A DNA stretch of 64,000 nucleotides from Zygaena filipendulae (GCA_907165275.2 OU015651.1:12298501-12362500); one strand, 5' to 3'. Numbered from the stretch's first letter, positions 42,383-53,979 are shown. A program made the numbers and translations. Notes: generated from the sequence alone by a model not told the origin.

Positions 42383-45300
42383 GTAAGATTAATTTTAATA
42401 AATACATAGGTAAACAGTATTAAGTACCTATATGAATGTCTTTACTAGATAATGAAAAATATTATAAATTTCATAGTGTAAACTATAAAAAGGGAAGAGT
42501 AATTACAGTCCTTATAAATCTTATTAATACTAAAATGTTTTGCAAAACCACTCAATATCTCAATCTCCATCCTTTTGAAGGGTTTTTTGGTAATTAGTAC
42601 TTAATTTGAAGTTTATTATTTTTTGTATTTACACAATGATTTATGGACTGTAACGAGGCGGCTGTATGCCACTCGTTACATTATCCTGCTTCATGCTATT
42701 ACGTTTTTAATTTTAAAAACTTGTTGTATATTTCTATTCTATATATAGACAAAATCAATCAAACAAATCAAATTGTTTACTCAATGTTTACAACTTCCCT
42801 TGTGAATTCTAATAAAACATCAGTCCTTCCCTTAATATGTTTAAAGTACGAGCTAGTCGGACGTCTAGGAACACCCCAAACATACGACTAAACATACGAT
42901 ATTTTCAGGATTTCTTAAGGACTTTGAACGGTGTGTTGAAGCTAGCCCGTTTCTTTGGCATCTCGACAGTAGGTGTGACGGCGGCATTCAGTTGGACAAT
43001 TCTTGTTTTCTTAACATTACTGGCATTAGAGGCGGCTGCTATATGGAAAGTTATCAGAGCAATCACTGGTGTGGCTTTCAATACAGCTGGAGGACGTAAG
43101 TTACAAATATTGATAGCAAGTGGAGTCATTAGACATGCACAAATTTGACTAAAATAGCTGTTCCCCACGGTTTCACCCGCGGTAATTTCAGACTTCCCGC
43201 AGGAATTCCGGGATATAAAGTACCCTATGTCCTTCTCTGTACTCCTGACAACGTGCATGCCAAATTTCATCCAAATCCGTTCAGCCGTTTTTGCGTGTTT
43301 GAGTAACAAACATCCAAACATCCACACTTTCACATTTATAATATTAGTAGGATTAATAACTAATTCGAGTTTCTTCAACAGATAGTCTAATCGGTCGTCT
43401 ATCTGGATCAATATTCTACGGCAACGCATTATTTTCTCTCGTATTAAATCTTCGACTAATTTCTTTGTGGAAACTTCAATCCTCACAATGGGTCGGGGAA
43501 GAAAGGAATCCCGTTGCTCACTTTCCTCCAGATGTGCACATTCGAAGAAAATCCTTACTCGTCACATGGCTTGTAGGTGTTTGTGCTGTTGGTAAGTTCA
43601 TATCACTTAAGTATTCCAAACAATTAATTGTTGAACGAAAAAAATAAAGTCTAATAATTCAAATAATAATAAATGCTAATAATAATTAAATAACATCTAT
43701 TGCCAAAATAAAAAAATAATAGAATTCTCATCATAGGTCCTTGATTTTTTCGTCATTCGTCCTGAATTTTGGTCCCACATTCCAAAAAAAATCTTAGTCT
43801 GTCCCATTGAGGTCCCCACTATTGAGGTTGTGCTTTGCCCCAAATTATAAGTGCTAAAGTATAGTCAACAAACAAATAAAGTACCTACATACCTACTTAC
43901 CCATTTGAAATTTTTGAAACCATGATTCAATAATAAAACAATTCTAAACATTTATCTATACTTAATCATCCTTATTGTCTAGTTTATGACAAAACTAACT
44001 GATACCAAATATGAATACGGAGAGAGTTGCAAATGCGCGACTCGACCCAGCATAAAATCAACAATCAACCACAACCATAAAAATTAATTTATTTCTGTTT
44101 TTTTCCTTTATGTGCTGCAATATCGATAGTATATACACGTGTGATGAAACTGGTGAGTTTTCACACACATTTCAACATGCTGGGCACAGCTAGAGCTTTA
44201 TAAAAACCTGCAACCAGGCAAATCTCAGGACAGGCAATAAAAAAAATATCCTTACTCTTATTAAAGACTAGCTGTGCCCCGCGCTTTCACCCGCGTTAAT
44301 TTCGGAGATCCGCGTTAATTTCGGAGTTCCCGCGTTAATTTAGGAGTTCTCGCGTTAATTTCGGAGTTACCGCGGGAATTGCGGGACAAAAAAGGATTAA
44401 GGAGAGTACGTAGTAGATAAGGATTACTTAGCTGCGCTCGACGCTCTTAAGATTTTATTTAGCAAAAAACAATTATTCAGAGTAGTTTTGTTTTATATTG
44501 AAACATATTTATCTAATATTTAAGTGCAAAATGATCATTTCTCATTGCAGTGGAGCATTTTCTAAGTATGGTGTCAGCCATAGGCTTGAGTTGTCCTCCA
44601 ACGGAATATTTTAGAAAATACATTTTAGTATCTCATGGATTTTTATTACAGACATGTAAGTAAAGCAATGCCATCAGTCATTAACTGTTAGTATTTATAC
44701 CTAGCGTTAAGATAACAAAAAAAATTGGTACTATACTTACTGTTTACAGATGAATACCACTTATTGTTGGCGATCCCGATATTTATAATAAGTAAAATTG
44801 CGACTATGCTGTGGAATTTTCAAGACTTGATCATCATTTTGATTAGCATGGGCTTGACTTCTAGATATAACCGAATGAATTTGTATTTGAACCAACTCGT
44901 GAACATTGAAACTCGTGCTAAGTTGGAGGAAAAGGTTTGGATACCTACGCAATTTCTGTTGACAAGAAGTACACAATTCTGTGCAACATGAAAAAAATAA
45001 AGCTTATTAAACTATTTGTCTGGATGTCTAACAGTAGCATAATTATTTATCTATCGCCTTATTTGCCTGGTTTCCACGATACAAGCTTAGCTTGGCTTGG
45101 GTGTTGAAAAAGTTATCATTATTTTTACTGTGCATCTAATTGGATATAGATAAGCAATTGTGTGTTAACTCACACTGAAGACATTTCGAGTAGATCGTGT
45201 TTTAAAATTACCTATATACCTAGCACTATTTTGAAACATTTTGTACTACGTAATGTTGGTAATTACCTAAACAATGTAATGAGGTTAATTGATAACTGAA

Positions 45301-48300
45301 AAACGTGCTCTAAGTCCCAATGACGCGTATCAATAACTTTTTTATCTATATTTGTGGGTTGATATGTTTTTGCTTATCGGCGTCCCAATGTGATTTGTCC
45401 TGTCTCCGTATAGCCTAGCCCAGTAGGTATACTGGGCTTATTTCGGGCACCTTTACATTTTTTCCAGCAAGGAAACTTATATCTTTCCATACTAAAATGG
45501 CGAAGATTGAGAGAAGCGTACGTCAGGCAAGCGGCACTCGTGCGCAGCGTCGACAAAAACCTTGGACCACTAATACTATTAGCGTGCCTGAATAATTTCT
45601 ACTTCATTTGCCTGCAACTGTTTCTTGGCATCAAGTGAGAATTCTGTGTTTGTTTGTTAAATTTTTTATCGTATCACGGCTTCTGCTGAGTGGCAGCCAT
45701 TTTGGTACCAGATATTCTTCGTTAGTTTAAGACACACGTTTGTATTTAATTTATTTATTTCTTGGTATCAATTTTTTTTTTATTTACCTTACCTTTTATA
45801 TTCTATTCAATTCGAATTTCCAACAATTATCAAATTAATATGTGAGTATATTATTGTTAGAGTATTCTCTTAAATATTATAGACTTATTCCGCTTATAGG
45901 ATTTCTTACAGTCCACCCGAAAGTTATCGATAAAATCTGCGATAGGTTTATCAGCGGAAATAGGTACTAACACAAGTTTCTGTGACGATAGTCAATAATA
46001 TCTAATATCATTAGGTAAATTAGGATATTTGGATACTTGGGTATTGATGCAAAAGTGTTTTAAATAATTTGTAATGTTCCGAATATTTTATTTTGCTGTT
46101 AGGTATATAAGTATGTAGGGATATCCTTTCGTTCTTTCATCAAAATCAGTAGAATTTTAAATACTTATTGGCTGACCCCGCGGTTTCCCCGCGTTTAATT
46201 TAGGAGTTCCCGCGGGAATTCCAGGATATAATAGCTAGGTATACGTATAAACCTTCCTCTTGAATCACTGTACCTATCTACTTTTGAAAACCGCATGTAA
46301 AGCCGTCCAGTATAGTTTTGAGTTTATCGCGAACAGACAGACAGACTCGGCGGAGGACTTTGTTTTATAATATGTAGTTATGTACTTCTCATGTTCAAAA
46401 TGGACATGCACTTCGTGACATGCGGTCATTAAGATGAGTGTTGGAAAGTGTTCGTTAGTGAAAATCTCTGATTGTCCACTTGACTCGGTTTTAGTTCGTT
46501 GTGCTTTGTTTGGTTAAAAACTGTCTAAGTCAGTTAACGAGCTGAGATTGGAAAGTAATGAAGGGATATGCCACTAGTCGATTTCAGTATAAACATGAGA
46601 CAACAGTATCAAGTAGGTAAATTGTTAGGCTCCGAAAATTTGCTTTCAGTCTTTTATTAGGTTGATTTTTTAAGTTTATGGTGAAATATATCGAAAAAAG
46701 CTCAAAAGAGTCTTTGGGTCGAATGTGATACGGAAATTAAACTCGTTGATTTTGAGAAGAAAAAAGGCAAAAAGGCAACCTTTGCCATCCCATAGTGTCA
46801 CATAAAAAGATCAAACTTTGGTAAATAATTTTAAATAGCCAACTAAAGGAAAGGTCTCTTAATAAAATACTGCTTTATTTTTTAACTTTATTCAATAACT
46901 CTATTTACACGTTTGTACGATACAAGCTTATTACTTATTATTACTACTCTACTATATATTACGATAATAAATATTATATAGTCTTATTAGATATTTATCC
47001 CAAAATATGTTGTGGGATCATGTTGTTAAATTTCACCTATAATAGACTTTAATATTGAGGTTAAAGTTTGAAGAATGTTACCATATTTAAACGATAGTAA
47101 TTATCGAATTACTTTTATGTGATAGAGGTTACCTAATTCTGAGTCAAAGTTGGCGATAAGTATCTAGGTATGGCTTTTTTTGACGACAGTAAAATAACCT
47201 TTGGATTACAATGTGACAGCACTCACAGAAACATCCAGCCGTTACAACTTCCTGGTGCTAAACTTTTGCCAGAGAGACGAAGTAGTAATAACATCAAGTA
47301 CCTACCACACATCAAATTTGTTTTTATTCTAGCAAAGAGCGAGGCAACACTATAGACCGTATCTACCACTGGTTTTCCTTGTGCTGGCTGATATTTAGGG
47401 CTTGCAGTGTTGTTATAAGCGCGGCTGACGTCAACGTGCACTCAAAACGAGCCTTACCGTTGCTTTATAAATGCCCCCCATCCGCTTACAATACCGAGGT
47501 AATTATGAACTTGAAATTGTTAATTTACCGAGAACTAATCGTTACCCGCGTTATTTTTGGAATTCCCGTGGGATTTCCGGGATGAAAGTACCCTATAACC
47601 TTCTTTGTACCTCTGGCAACATTTATGCAAAATTTCACGATGATTGGTCGAGTGGTTAATGCGTGAAAGCGTAAAAAATAAACGAACTCACATTCGCTTC
47701 GTGTTTTTTCATCGAACTCGGAAATACGACACCTGGAGCTAGGCTGGGTTATGGGACTTTGGTAATTAAACTCTAAAAAATCTCAAGAAGAAGCGCGGAG
47801 TTGTTTATTCCATACTGAATCTTACTTATTCCACTGTTTTCTTCCTGATAATGTCAAAGCAAATATTTACCTACGTAGGTAGTTTATGTTTGTTATTTTT
47901 TCCAAATATTCATTAAGAACTATAGAAGCCTCTTAAAATAAATAAACTGTTAATTACATAGTACCTAAGAATCAAATTTGATAAACATAAAATGTTCTAA
48001 TATTTTATAGAGTCATTATTTTATAGAGTCATAACATCACTTGCAGAATCAAGATAACAACTTTTTTAACTTCCGTAATTCTCGTCTATGTCTCATCTGT
48101 TTAATATTAAGGACTCATTTTGATCTCATTAGAATAGGAAAGCAGAAAAGTTAGTTTGCAAGCGCATCACCCACAAACCGCTGATGAATGCGGAACAAAT
48201 TGAATTTCAGATAAAGAGATTAAAAAACCAGCTGGCGAACGATCGTATCGTATTACGTGGCATAGGATTCTTCTCAATGGATAGGACAATGTTATTAAAG

Positions 48301-49190
48301 GTAATGTCGAAAATATCTCTATCAAGATAAATCTTCTTATCTATAGGTACTAATATTATAAAGAGGAAAGATTTGGTTTTTTATTTATTTGTTTCTTTGT
48401 TTGTTACGATTTAACTTGAAAACTACTGGACCGATTTCAAAAATTCTTTCTTCATTACAGCTACACTATCCTTGAGTAATATAGGCTATTTTGTAATCTG
48501 GAATTCCCGCGGGAACTCCGAAATTATCGCGGGTATTAACACGCGAGACTGCTAGTATTAAAATAAACTAGCTAACCCACGCGAATATTTCGCACTATAC
48601 TTACTAACTTATGTGACAGCTGTGTTGTTAGTTTAATAGATTGTTAATAGATGGTACCCCCTATCACTTAGTTAAATTAACTTAGTTAAAGGTTGTCTGG
48701 AAGAGATCGCTAGTAAAGCGATAAGACCGCCTTTTGTATGCCTTTAGTTATAAGTTTCTATAAAAACACTGTAACATTATTTTGGTGTACAATAAAGTTT
48801 ATTCTATTCTATTCTATTCTAAATATATTTATGTGTAAATTTGAAATTATAAACTCTATGGGCATAGCATGGCATTTGTAATGAAAATATTATGTTTAAA
48901 AAAATAAAACTGACGATAACATTCACGTATCTGAAACTATGTACCTACCTTTTGTCTATTTTTCGTCAATAGCAGGAAACGTAAGCTTTAAAATGATGTT
49001 TAAATTACTAGTTTTCATAAAAAATAAGAGAGATATTGCCTTACTACAAAAAAAAAAACATCTTTGAAAAATAATACCTAATATTACTTTTCAAAGACGT
49101 CATCTTCAATTTAAGTTTTTGACCTTTTTACAGGTGGCGGCTGCTATCGTGAAATATGAGTTGGTTTTGATTCAATATGACAAATCATAA
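42287..49190 (+). CDS. Gustatory receptor, sugar-receptor clade (GR-B)
   Basis: Exons 42287-42382, 42909-43095, 43382-43591, 44551-44655, 44750-44934, 45468-45634, 47333-47498, 48211-48300 and 49134-49190 join into 420 codons plus TAA without internal stops. Seen: segments parallel to GR-A throughout, including KIATMLWNFQDLIIILISMG, VDKNLGPLILL, CLNNFYFICLQLFLG and KYELVLIQY at the C-terminus. The family role is as for GR-A. Inferred: a tandem duplicate and probable co-subunit of GR-A or an independent sugar receptor. Odd points: the GR signature TYhhhhhQF is changed to KYELVLIQY and the tail is 15 codons shorter than in GR-A. No Met precedes the first exon in frame, so either another 5' exon exists or the internal ATG at 42368 is used. 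Confidence 0.88.
42909..43095 (+). CDS. GR-B exon 2
   Basis: Acceptor atattttcag, donor GGAC|gtaagt; 187 bp, phase 0 to 1. It encodes DFLRTLNGVLKLARFFGI and the membrane segment WTILVFLTLLALEAAAIW. Confidence 0.9.
43154..43352 (-). mobile_element. Helitron-like element in a 286-bp GR-B intron
   Basis: 199 bp, main family, 5' end ...ttagtaGGA|T intact. It fills most of GR-B intron 2 and stops 29 bp before exon 3. Confidence 0.82.
43382..43591 (+). CDS. GR-B exon 3
   Basis: Acceptor cttcaacag, donor GTTG|gtaagt; 210 bp, phase 1 to 1. It encodes HSLIGRLSGSIFYGNALF, a loop with PPDVHIRRKS and TWLVGVCAV. The preceding intron is only 286 bp and is mostly a Helitron-like insert. Confidence 0.88.
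44268..44395 (-). mobile_element. Helitron-like element with internal tandem units
   Basis: A|CTAG-ctgtgccccgcgctttc, then four copies of about 20 bp (cgcgttaatttcggagttc) at 44292-44370. GR-B intron 3. Confidence 0.75.
44551..44655 (+). CDS. GR-B exon 4
   Basis: Acceptor ctcattgcag, donor ACAT|gtaagt; 105 bp. The frame reads EHFLSMVSAIGLSCPPTEY, then ILVSHGFLLQT. Confidence 0.9.
44750..44934 (+). CDS. GR-B exon 5
   Basis: Acceptor tgtttacag, donor AAG|gtttgg; 185 bp, phase 1 to 0. It encodes YHLLLAIPIFIISKIATM, then LWNFQDLIIILISMGLTSRY and a polar loop to KLEEK. The weak donor with T at +3 is mirrored in GR-A. Confidence 0.88.
45069..45101 (+). repeat. Short fragment related to the SINE body
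   Basis: The stretch ggtttccacgatacaagct resembles the central part of the 32.4-kb SINE in the opposite orientation of the window. It is short and degraded. Confidence 0.35.
45141..45387. mobile_element. MITE, GATAAGCAA family, divergent copy 3
   Basis: The inverted ends ttggatatagataagcaatt and ttgggacgccgataagcaaa match the family, but the interior is diverged. It lies in GR-B intron 5, ending about 80 bp before exon 6. Confidence 0.65.
45468..45634 (+). CDS. GR-B exon 6
   Basis: Acceptor tttttccag, donor CAA|gtgaga; 167 bp, phase 0 to 2. It encodes LKWRRLREAYVRQAALV, then DKNLGPLILLACLNNFYF and ICLQLFLGI. LNNFYFICLQL is a hallmark-like stretch of insect sugar receptors. Confidence 0.93.
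46165..46378 (-). mobile_element. Helitron-like element, CATAGGGACAGA subfamily, diverged
   Basis: gaccccgcggtttccccgcg, then aaccttcctcttgaatcact and acagacagacagact. GR-B intron 6. Confidence 0.55.
47333..47498 (+). CDS. GR-B exon 7
   Basis: Acceptor tttattctag, donor GAG|gtaatt; 166 bp, phase 2 to 0. It encodes IDRIYHWFSLCWLIFRAC, then SAADVNVHSKRALPLLY. Confidence 0.92.
47540..47692 (-). mobile_element. Helitron-like fragment
   Basis: acccgcgttatttttggaat, then gggatgaaagtaccctata and gcgtgaaagcgtaaaaaata. GR-B intron 7. Confidence 0.5.
48211..48300 (+). CDS. GR-B exon 8
   Basis: Acceptor gaatttcag, donor AAG|gtaatg; 90 bp. It encodes IKRLKNQLANDRIVLRGI, then GFFSMDRTMLLK, parallel to GR-A exon 8. 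Confidence 0.93.
48340..48555 (+). mobile_element. Helitron-like element
   Basis: A|TC-tataggtactaatattataa to cacgcgagactg-CTAG|T, 216 bp, starting about 40 bp after GR-B exon 8. Confidence 0.72.
48691..48820 (+). repeat. Retroelement 3' end with (ATTCT)n tail
   Basis: It starts ggttgtctggaagagatcgc, contains ataagaccgcc and ends aataaagttt followed by four attct units. A fragment of the same start occurs at 30512-30540. It resembles a non-LTR retroelement 3' end common in Lepidoptera (from memory). It lies in GR-B intron 8. Confidence 0.6.
49134..49190 (+). CDS. GR-B exon 9 (C-terminus)
   Basis: Acceptor ctttttacag. Its 18 codons (VAAAIVKYELVLIQYDKS) lead to TAA at 49188-49190. The signature Thr is Lys and the final Phe is Tyr. 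Confidence 0.92.
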   Translation: MAAAIVKYELVLIQYDKS

Positions 49191-49342
49191 ACGTTTGCAC
49201 AAGTTAGAAGGTAGGTATGTATACAGTACCAATTTATCTACTACCCCATATTTTCATACAACGTCTTCGTAAAACATAAATGATAATAACAGAGGAAAAA
49301 TTACATTCTATCCATCTACGACTTATATACAGTAGGTACATA

Positions 49343-49348
49343 AATAAA
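49343..49348 (+). other. Candidate poly(A) signal of GR-B
   Basis: An AATAAA lies about 150 bp after the stop codon, within a taaataaataca run. Confidence 0.35.
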
Positions 49349-49449
49349 TACATATGTATAATTATTGCAAATCAATAGAGTGAAATATGTAGAGTTATTT
49401 TATTAAACTAAAGGTACCACCATTTTATCCATACCGTAATTATAATAAA

Positions 49450-49640
49450 CTAGCTGTAACCCGAGATTTCACTCGCGTGAGTTTCGTAATCCCTGCAGGA
49501 ACTCCCAATTTTCTTTAATACAAACCGTCCCTGAACTTCCACAAATATTTCAACATCAAAATTACCTAAATCGATCCAGCCATTCTCGAGTTTTAGCGAG
49601 ACAAAAGAACAGCAATTCATTTTTACATATAAAGAAGAAA
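49450..49640 (-). mobile_element. Helitron-like element, diverged
   Basis: A|CTAG-ctgtaacccgagatttc, then cctgcaggaactccc. It ends just left of the piggyBac-like element. Confidence 0.5.
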
Positions 49641-49661
49641 GATAAGTAACTAAAGCCCAGA

Positions 49662-51248
49662 TTAACCCTTAAATTGATTTTGTCCGTTCAAAATGACGTG
49701 TAATAAAGACGCACACAAGTATAATTTTTTAAAACTCCTGCGCCGATCGCGCGTTACGAGGCGTTTGATTAATCTATCTCGTTCACTGTTACACACTTTC
49801 GTCGCTCGATCGCTCTGCAAAATTAGGTAAATCACTCATTTCAAAAATAGCTGACGTCACGTCAATTTGTGCTCATCATACATGTCGCTGTAATTGTAAG
49901 TATTTCATTGTTTTATGCTATTTTTTTACCTAGAATCGGTTAAGTAATAATTAGTTGATTGTATTTTCTAGTTTCTGAGAATAAAATTTATGTATTTGTT
50001 TCTAATTAGTCGATTAAATATAGGTGTCCGTTAAAACGGACATTACCCGTTAGTACTAAATGTAGTGATTTTTATATTCGTCACATGAGACGGACGTTGC
50101 CCGCGTGTGCGAGAAATAAGTTCGTCATTTGTAACGGACTTTGCCAGTTCAAATAACTTATGTAATTGATATTTTGTGTGCTTTACTGCAGCAGTATAGC
50201 CGGGCAGCGGTGGAGATCCAAGAGGATTCTCTCACTTTTACCGCCTGCAGAATCTGAGGACTCAGATTTAGAATCGGACGATGATGAGGAGTGAAGAGTG
50301 ACAGCACGTGAGTTCTTTCGGTATGATCTCAGCGGCTCTTCGTCACTTAGAAGTGTTTCTCTAGGTGTTAACGACTTGGTAGACACTCTTAGTGACAATG
50401 GTGAAAATATATATGATCCATAGTGCAATTAATAAGGACGTCTAGCAAACCAACATCCCTGAAGACCGAGGCAAACCCCAGGTACTAATGCCAAAATCAT
50501 CGCATTACCTGATATGCCGTCACATTTATCACCATTTGTTGTACCAGAAACACGAAGTGGGTCGATGGTCAATGTATTAACATTGCCAGCTCGTTTTGTG
50601 CGCAAGATCCTGTGACTACGATATGACTACGATACAAAGATACGACAAAAAATAAAAGAGAAGTGATTCTATGCCCTGTCCAAATGCAATAAAAGTCTAC
50701 AATGCTCAAATGGGTGGAGTTGACATCGCCAACATGTTAACTACATTATACAGAATGCATATTATGAAGAATGTGAATAAAGGCTTTGTTTCACACGGAA
50801 AAAAAAGAGTGTTTTCACTATTAACATGGAAAAGTAACTTCATTGGTTTTATTCAAAGAGTTAGGTACTTTATTTAACTCAAAGTGTAGTGATTTTCTAT
50901 TCAAGATATTTTATTATTTAGTTAAGTTCATATTTTATTAAACCAAAGTTTAACGGTTGTTAAAAATTGTAACTCGACCTTAAAAGAAGCTACTAAGTTT
51001 AGTTTCTTAATATTAATTTCGTTAATAAAGTATAAGCTGTTCTTGGCAATGTCCGTCTCACGTGACATCTGTTGTATATGCTGTTCATGGCAATGTCACT
51101 TATAAGTGACAGTTCAAAAAACAACAAAATACATATTTTTCGATTTTTTTTTTATTATATTTCCTTTTTACTCCCCTAAAACAACACAAAACACAAATCA
51201 AACCTGAAAAAAACATTTGCCACCCTAGTGTGCCAATTTAAGGGTTAA
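49662..51248 (+). mobile_element. piggyBac-like element (defective)
   Basis: The ends are TTAA-cccttaaattg and its exact inverse caatttaaggg-TTAA, the classic piggyBac target duplication with a CCCTT-type tip. Inside are remnants of a piggyBac transposase. The element is about 1.59 kb, well under the 2.4 kb or so of complete piggyBac elements, so the middle is deleted. Confidence 0.88.
50223..50877 (+). pseudogene. piggyBac-like transposase relic
   Basis: Two pieces in different frames. At 50223-50294 there is an acidic N-terminal-type stretch (PPAESEDSDLESDDDEE) ending in TGA. At 50671-50877 there is a C-terminal piece containing VYNAQMGGVDIANML, the hallmark of the piggyBac DDE domain end, followed by a degraded tail. 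The central catalytic region with the first aspartates is missing. Confidence 0.85.
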
Positions 51249-51442
51249 CGCAACGAAAAATTAATAAATATTATTTCTGTTTGCTACCGAAGTTCCGCTT
51301 CGGCCATATTCAATTTTAGAACGCTTAAAGGAAACAATTAGCTTAGTAATTTTTGCGTAAAATTTGCATAAAAGTTTAGTTGAAAAGAAAGTACGAAATC
51401 TTTAGAACTAGTACTGACTGGCGAATAAACAATTTTTTTTTC

Positions 51443-51798
51443 TTATACAACGTGTTAATGAATTAACTGAAAACTAGAAAGTAGTTTGCTCAAAATTGAC
51501 TAGCGAATCGATCGCACTATGTTAATATAGGTTATATTTTTTCATTTTTACTAGCCCATGTCTAAATTAATTATAATACAATATTCGGCGCGTACGCCGC
51601 CCGCAGCAAAAAATTCGAACCGGTAGGCGCGGTCGTAGCGCTTGGAATTTCGTAGACAGGTCACCTCCAAACTAATGTTGAATAACTTTTAAAGTATAAT
51701 TTTTTTTCGACATAAAACACATTTTAATCACATTATTGTTTATTTTTTTAAATGGGGTGTATCAGGTTTTCAGTTAATTCATTAACACGTTGTATAAG
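51443..51798. mobile_element. MITE with perfect 32-bp inverted ends
   Basis: Both ends read ttatacaacgtgttaatgaa then ttaactgaaaac, perfect over 32 bp. The interior is AT-rich with a GC-rich core (51588-51650). No coding capacity. Confidence 0.82.
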
Positions 51799-52535
51799 GA
51801 CAATTTTAAAACTACAAATAAAAACAGTTTTAAATTCACAAATCGCATTAGACAAAGTCTGCCAGCTTTAAATCAAGAGCCCAAAAGTAAAAACAGGCAT
51901 ACAGTTGAAATTTGGCTGAAAATTGTTTTTTAAATTGTTTTCGAGAATAATAATATATGTTGACTTTAAAAATGAAACTTTGCGATGGAAACTTTGCACG
52001 AATTTTTATTTCTCCTTATAAGCTTTTAGACACATTAGCGGTCGGCTGCGCGGAATTATTCGTCGTAAACTGTATCAAGACAAGCTCGTATGTGACTATT
52101 GTTGCCGCGATCTGCAAAAACAAATGAAATTATGACTTTAGGTATCAAAAGCAAAACTGACTTCAAATTTTCATCGAACGCCACTCGCTTTAAAAAATCT
52201 ATATCTTTATATCCTTTAAGATTCTTTCAAAATGAACTAATAGTACATAATTATAGTATGTGAAATAGGATAAATTATTTTGATGATGATAATTCTACAG
52301 CACTTAAACTTGAAATTAAAAAGTTTAACAACAATTAACTGCATGGTGAGTTTCGATTTAACCTTTTGACATAAGTCACGTTAGGTATACCTACAATCTA
52401 CATAGATATAATTATTTTGCACTCTTGTTATGTGAATGAAGGACAAATAACCAAACAAAAAATACATTTTCGTGAACATTATAATACCTAACTATGTAAC
52501 TGATATCAGTAGACTAAAGAGATAAAAAAATCATT

Positions 52536-52699
52536 TATTCAAAGTTGGCCCATAATGTTGCCCTTTTTTACGTCAATAAAATAATTACAGTTATTATGAT
52601 AGCACCCATAACATATCCACCCGTCACAGCATCCTAGTGCTACGGCTGAAGAGAAGAAGCTGCGCAACACACTCTCCAGTAGCACGCTGTCAGTTAAAC
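52536..52699 (-). repeat. Dispersed repeat, LINE/SINE 3'-end type, copy 2
   Basis: Collinear with 34214-34393 over about 165 bp, in the same orientation. Confidence 0.6.
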
Positions 52700-52811
52700 G
52701 TTAAAAGTAAAAATCACTTAAAAATTGCATTAAGAAAACACTATTTATCTCTATGTCCATGAAAGGATTGTAAGTAGGTACATATAAAGCTTCTAAATTC
52801 ATTAAGTATTA

Positions 52812-53035
52812 TTGAGCTGACTGTGCTCTGCGGTTTCACCCGCATGGAGAGTTTTTTATACGACAGTTTTTTTTCCCGACATCCAATTTCAATGCTCCAA
52901 GCTAAGCTTAATCTACCTGTGAATATTGCATGAACATCGGTTCAGTAAATGCGGAGATTATCGTGAGCAGACGGACGGACAGACAGAAAGGAATTAAAAA
53001 AAAAAATTATATATGTACCTACATAATATTAGTGG
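52812..53035 (-). mobile_element. Helitron-like fragment
   Basis: ctgtgctctgcggtttcacc, then gagcagacggacggacagac. Terminal CTAG lost. Confidence 0.45.
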
Positions 53036-53587
53036 TAACTCAAATTGCAATTAACTATGTGAGAACAATGAGCCATCACCAGCAATAAACTACTGTACAG
53101 ACTACAGAGGTATTCGGAGTTAAAGACTCTTTAACGTAACACTGTACATATTATATATACGTATGTATTGCCTTTTCCATCTGAAGTGTATGAGTAGAAA
53201 TCAGATTATAACTAGGGAACTTAGTTAACCGACAAGTCTTCAATGTACAGAGTGAACCGCGTGGCGACGTGAATAAACCAGATCAAAGGAACCTAAGTCT
53301 GATGTTATTATAAAATTATCAACGATGAAGATGAGATGAAAATACATCATGATATTTTAACAAAGATAACACAAGCACAAAGGAAAGCTGCGAGTTAGAA
53401 TATTCACAAGTACAATGCCACGATGCAGCGGGCAATACCCTGTGTTTTATTTTTATACTAGCTGTCTCCCGCGGTTTCACCTGCGTTAATTTCGGATGAA
53501 ATCCATCCAATCCAATGCAATTCGGATTCCATGAAAGGATAAAAGTAGCCTATCGTCCACTTGCGTCGACAATGTGACATATCAAAA

Positions 53588-53979
53588 ATTAAAACGATTT
53601 CAAAAAACACAAAAATGCCCTACACTAAAAAGATGAAAATAACAAAATACCGATTAAATCCAAAAGACAAAAAACACGTAATAATATTATTATTGGTTAG
53701 TGCTACCACTGATCGCTTTGACTTCGGTGCCAAGCCCGCTTGTGTCTGCCCATTTGGGTTGTTCTGCTCACGACGAGCTCGTGGCGTGAGTTGACTTAGC
53801 CCATCTATACCCACTGCTTATTTGGCTTCTTACCGACTTCAAATCGATCAGTGCATGGTAGCACAAAAGAATCATCAAATCGGTTCACCCAGTCGAAAGT
53901 TATGAGGTAAAAAAAATAAAAAAATAAAACATACGGGTCGAACTGAGAACCTCCTCCATTTTTGAAGTCGATTAAAAAC
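53588..53979. mobile_element. Element with CGACTTC inverted ends, copy 1
   Basis: The right end reads gaacctcctcc...gaagtcgatta and the left end ttaaaacgatttc. Its internal gatcgctttgacttcggtgc is shared with the copy at 60.3 kb. Confidence 0.6.

Noticed and set aside
42905..43486. 193-codon minus-strand open frame, the longest in the window
   Set aside because: It is a shadow across GR-B exons 2 and 3 and the Helitron-like insert; the + strand frames carry the receptor motifs and splice sites.
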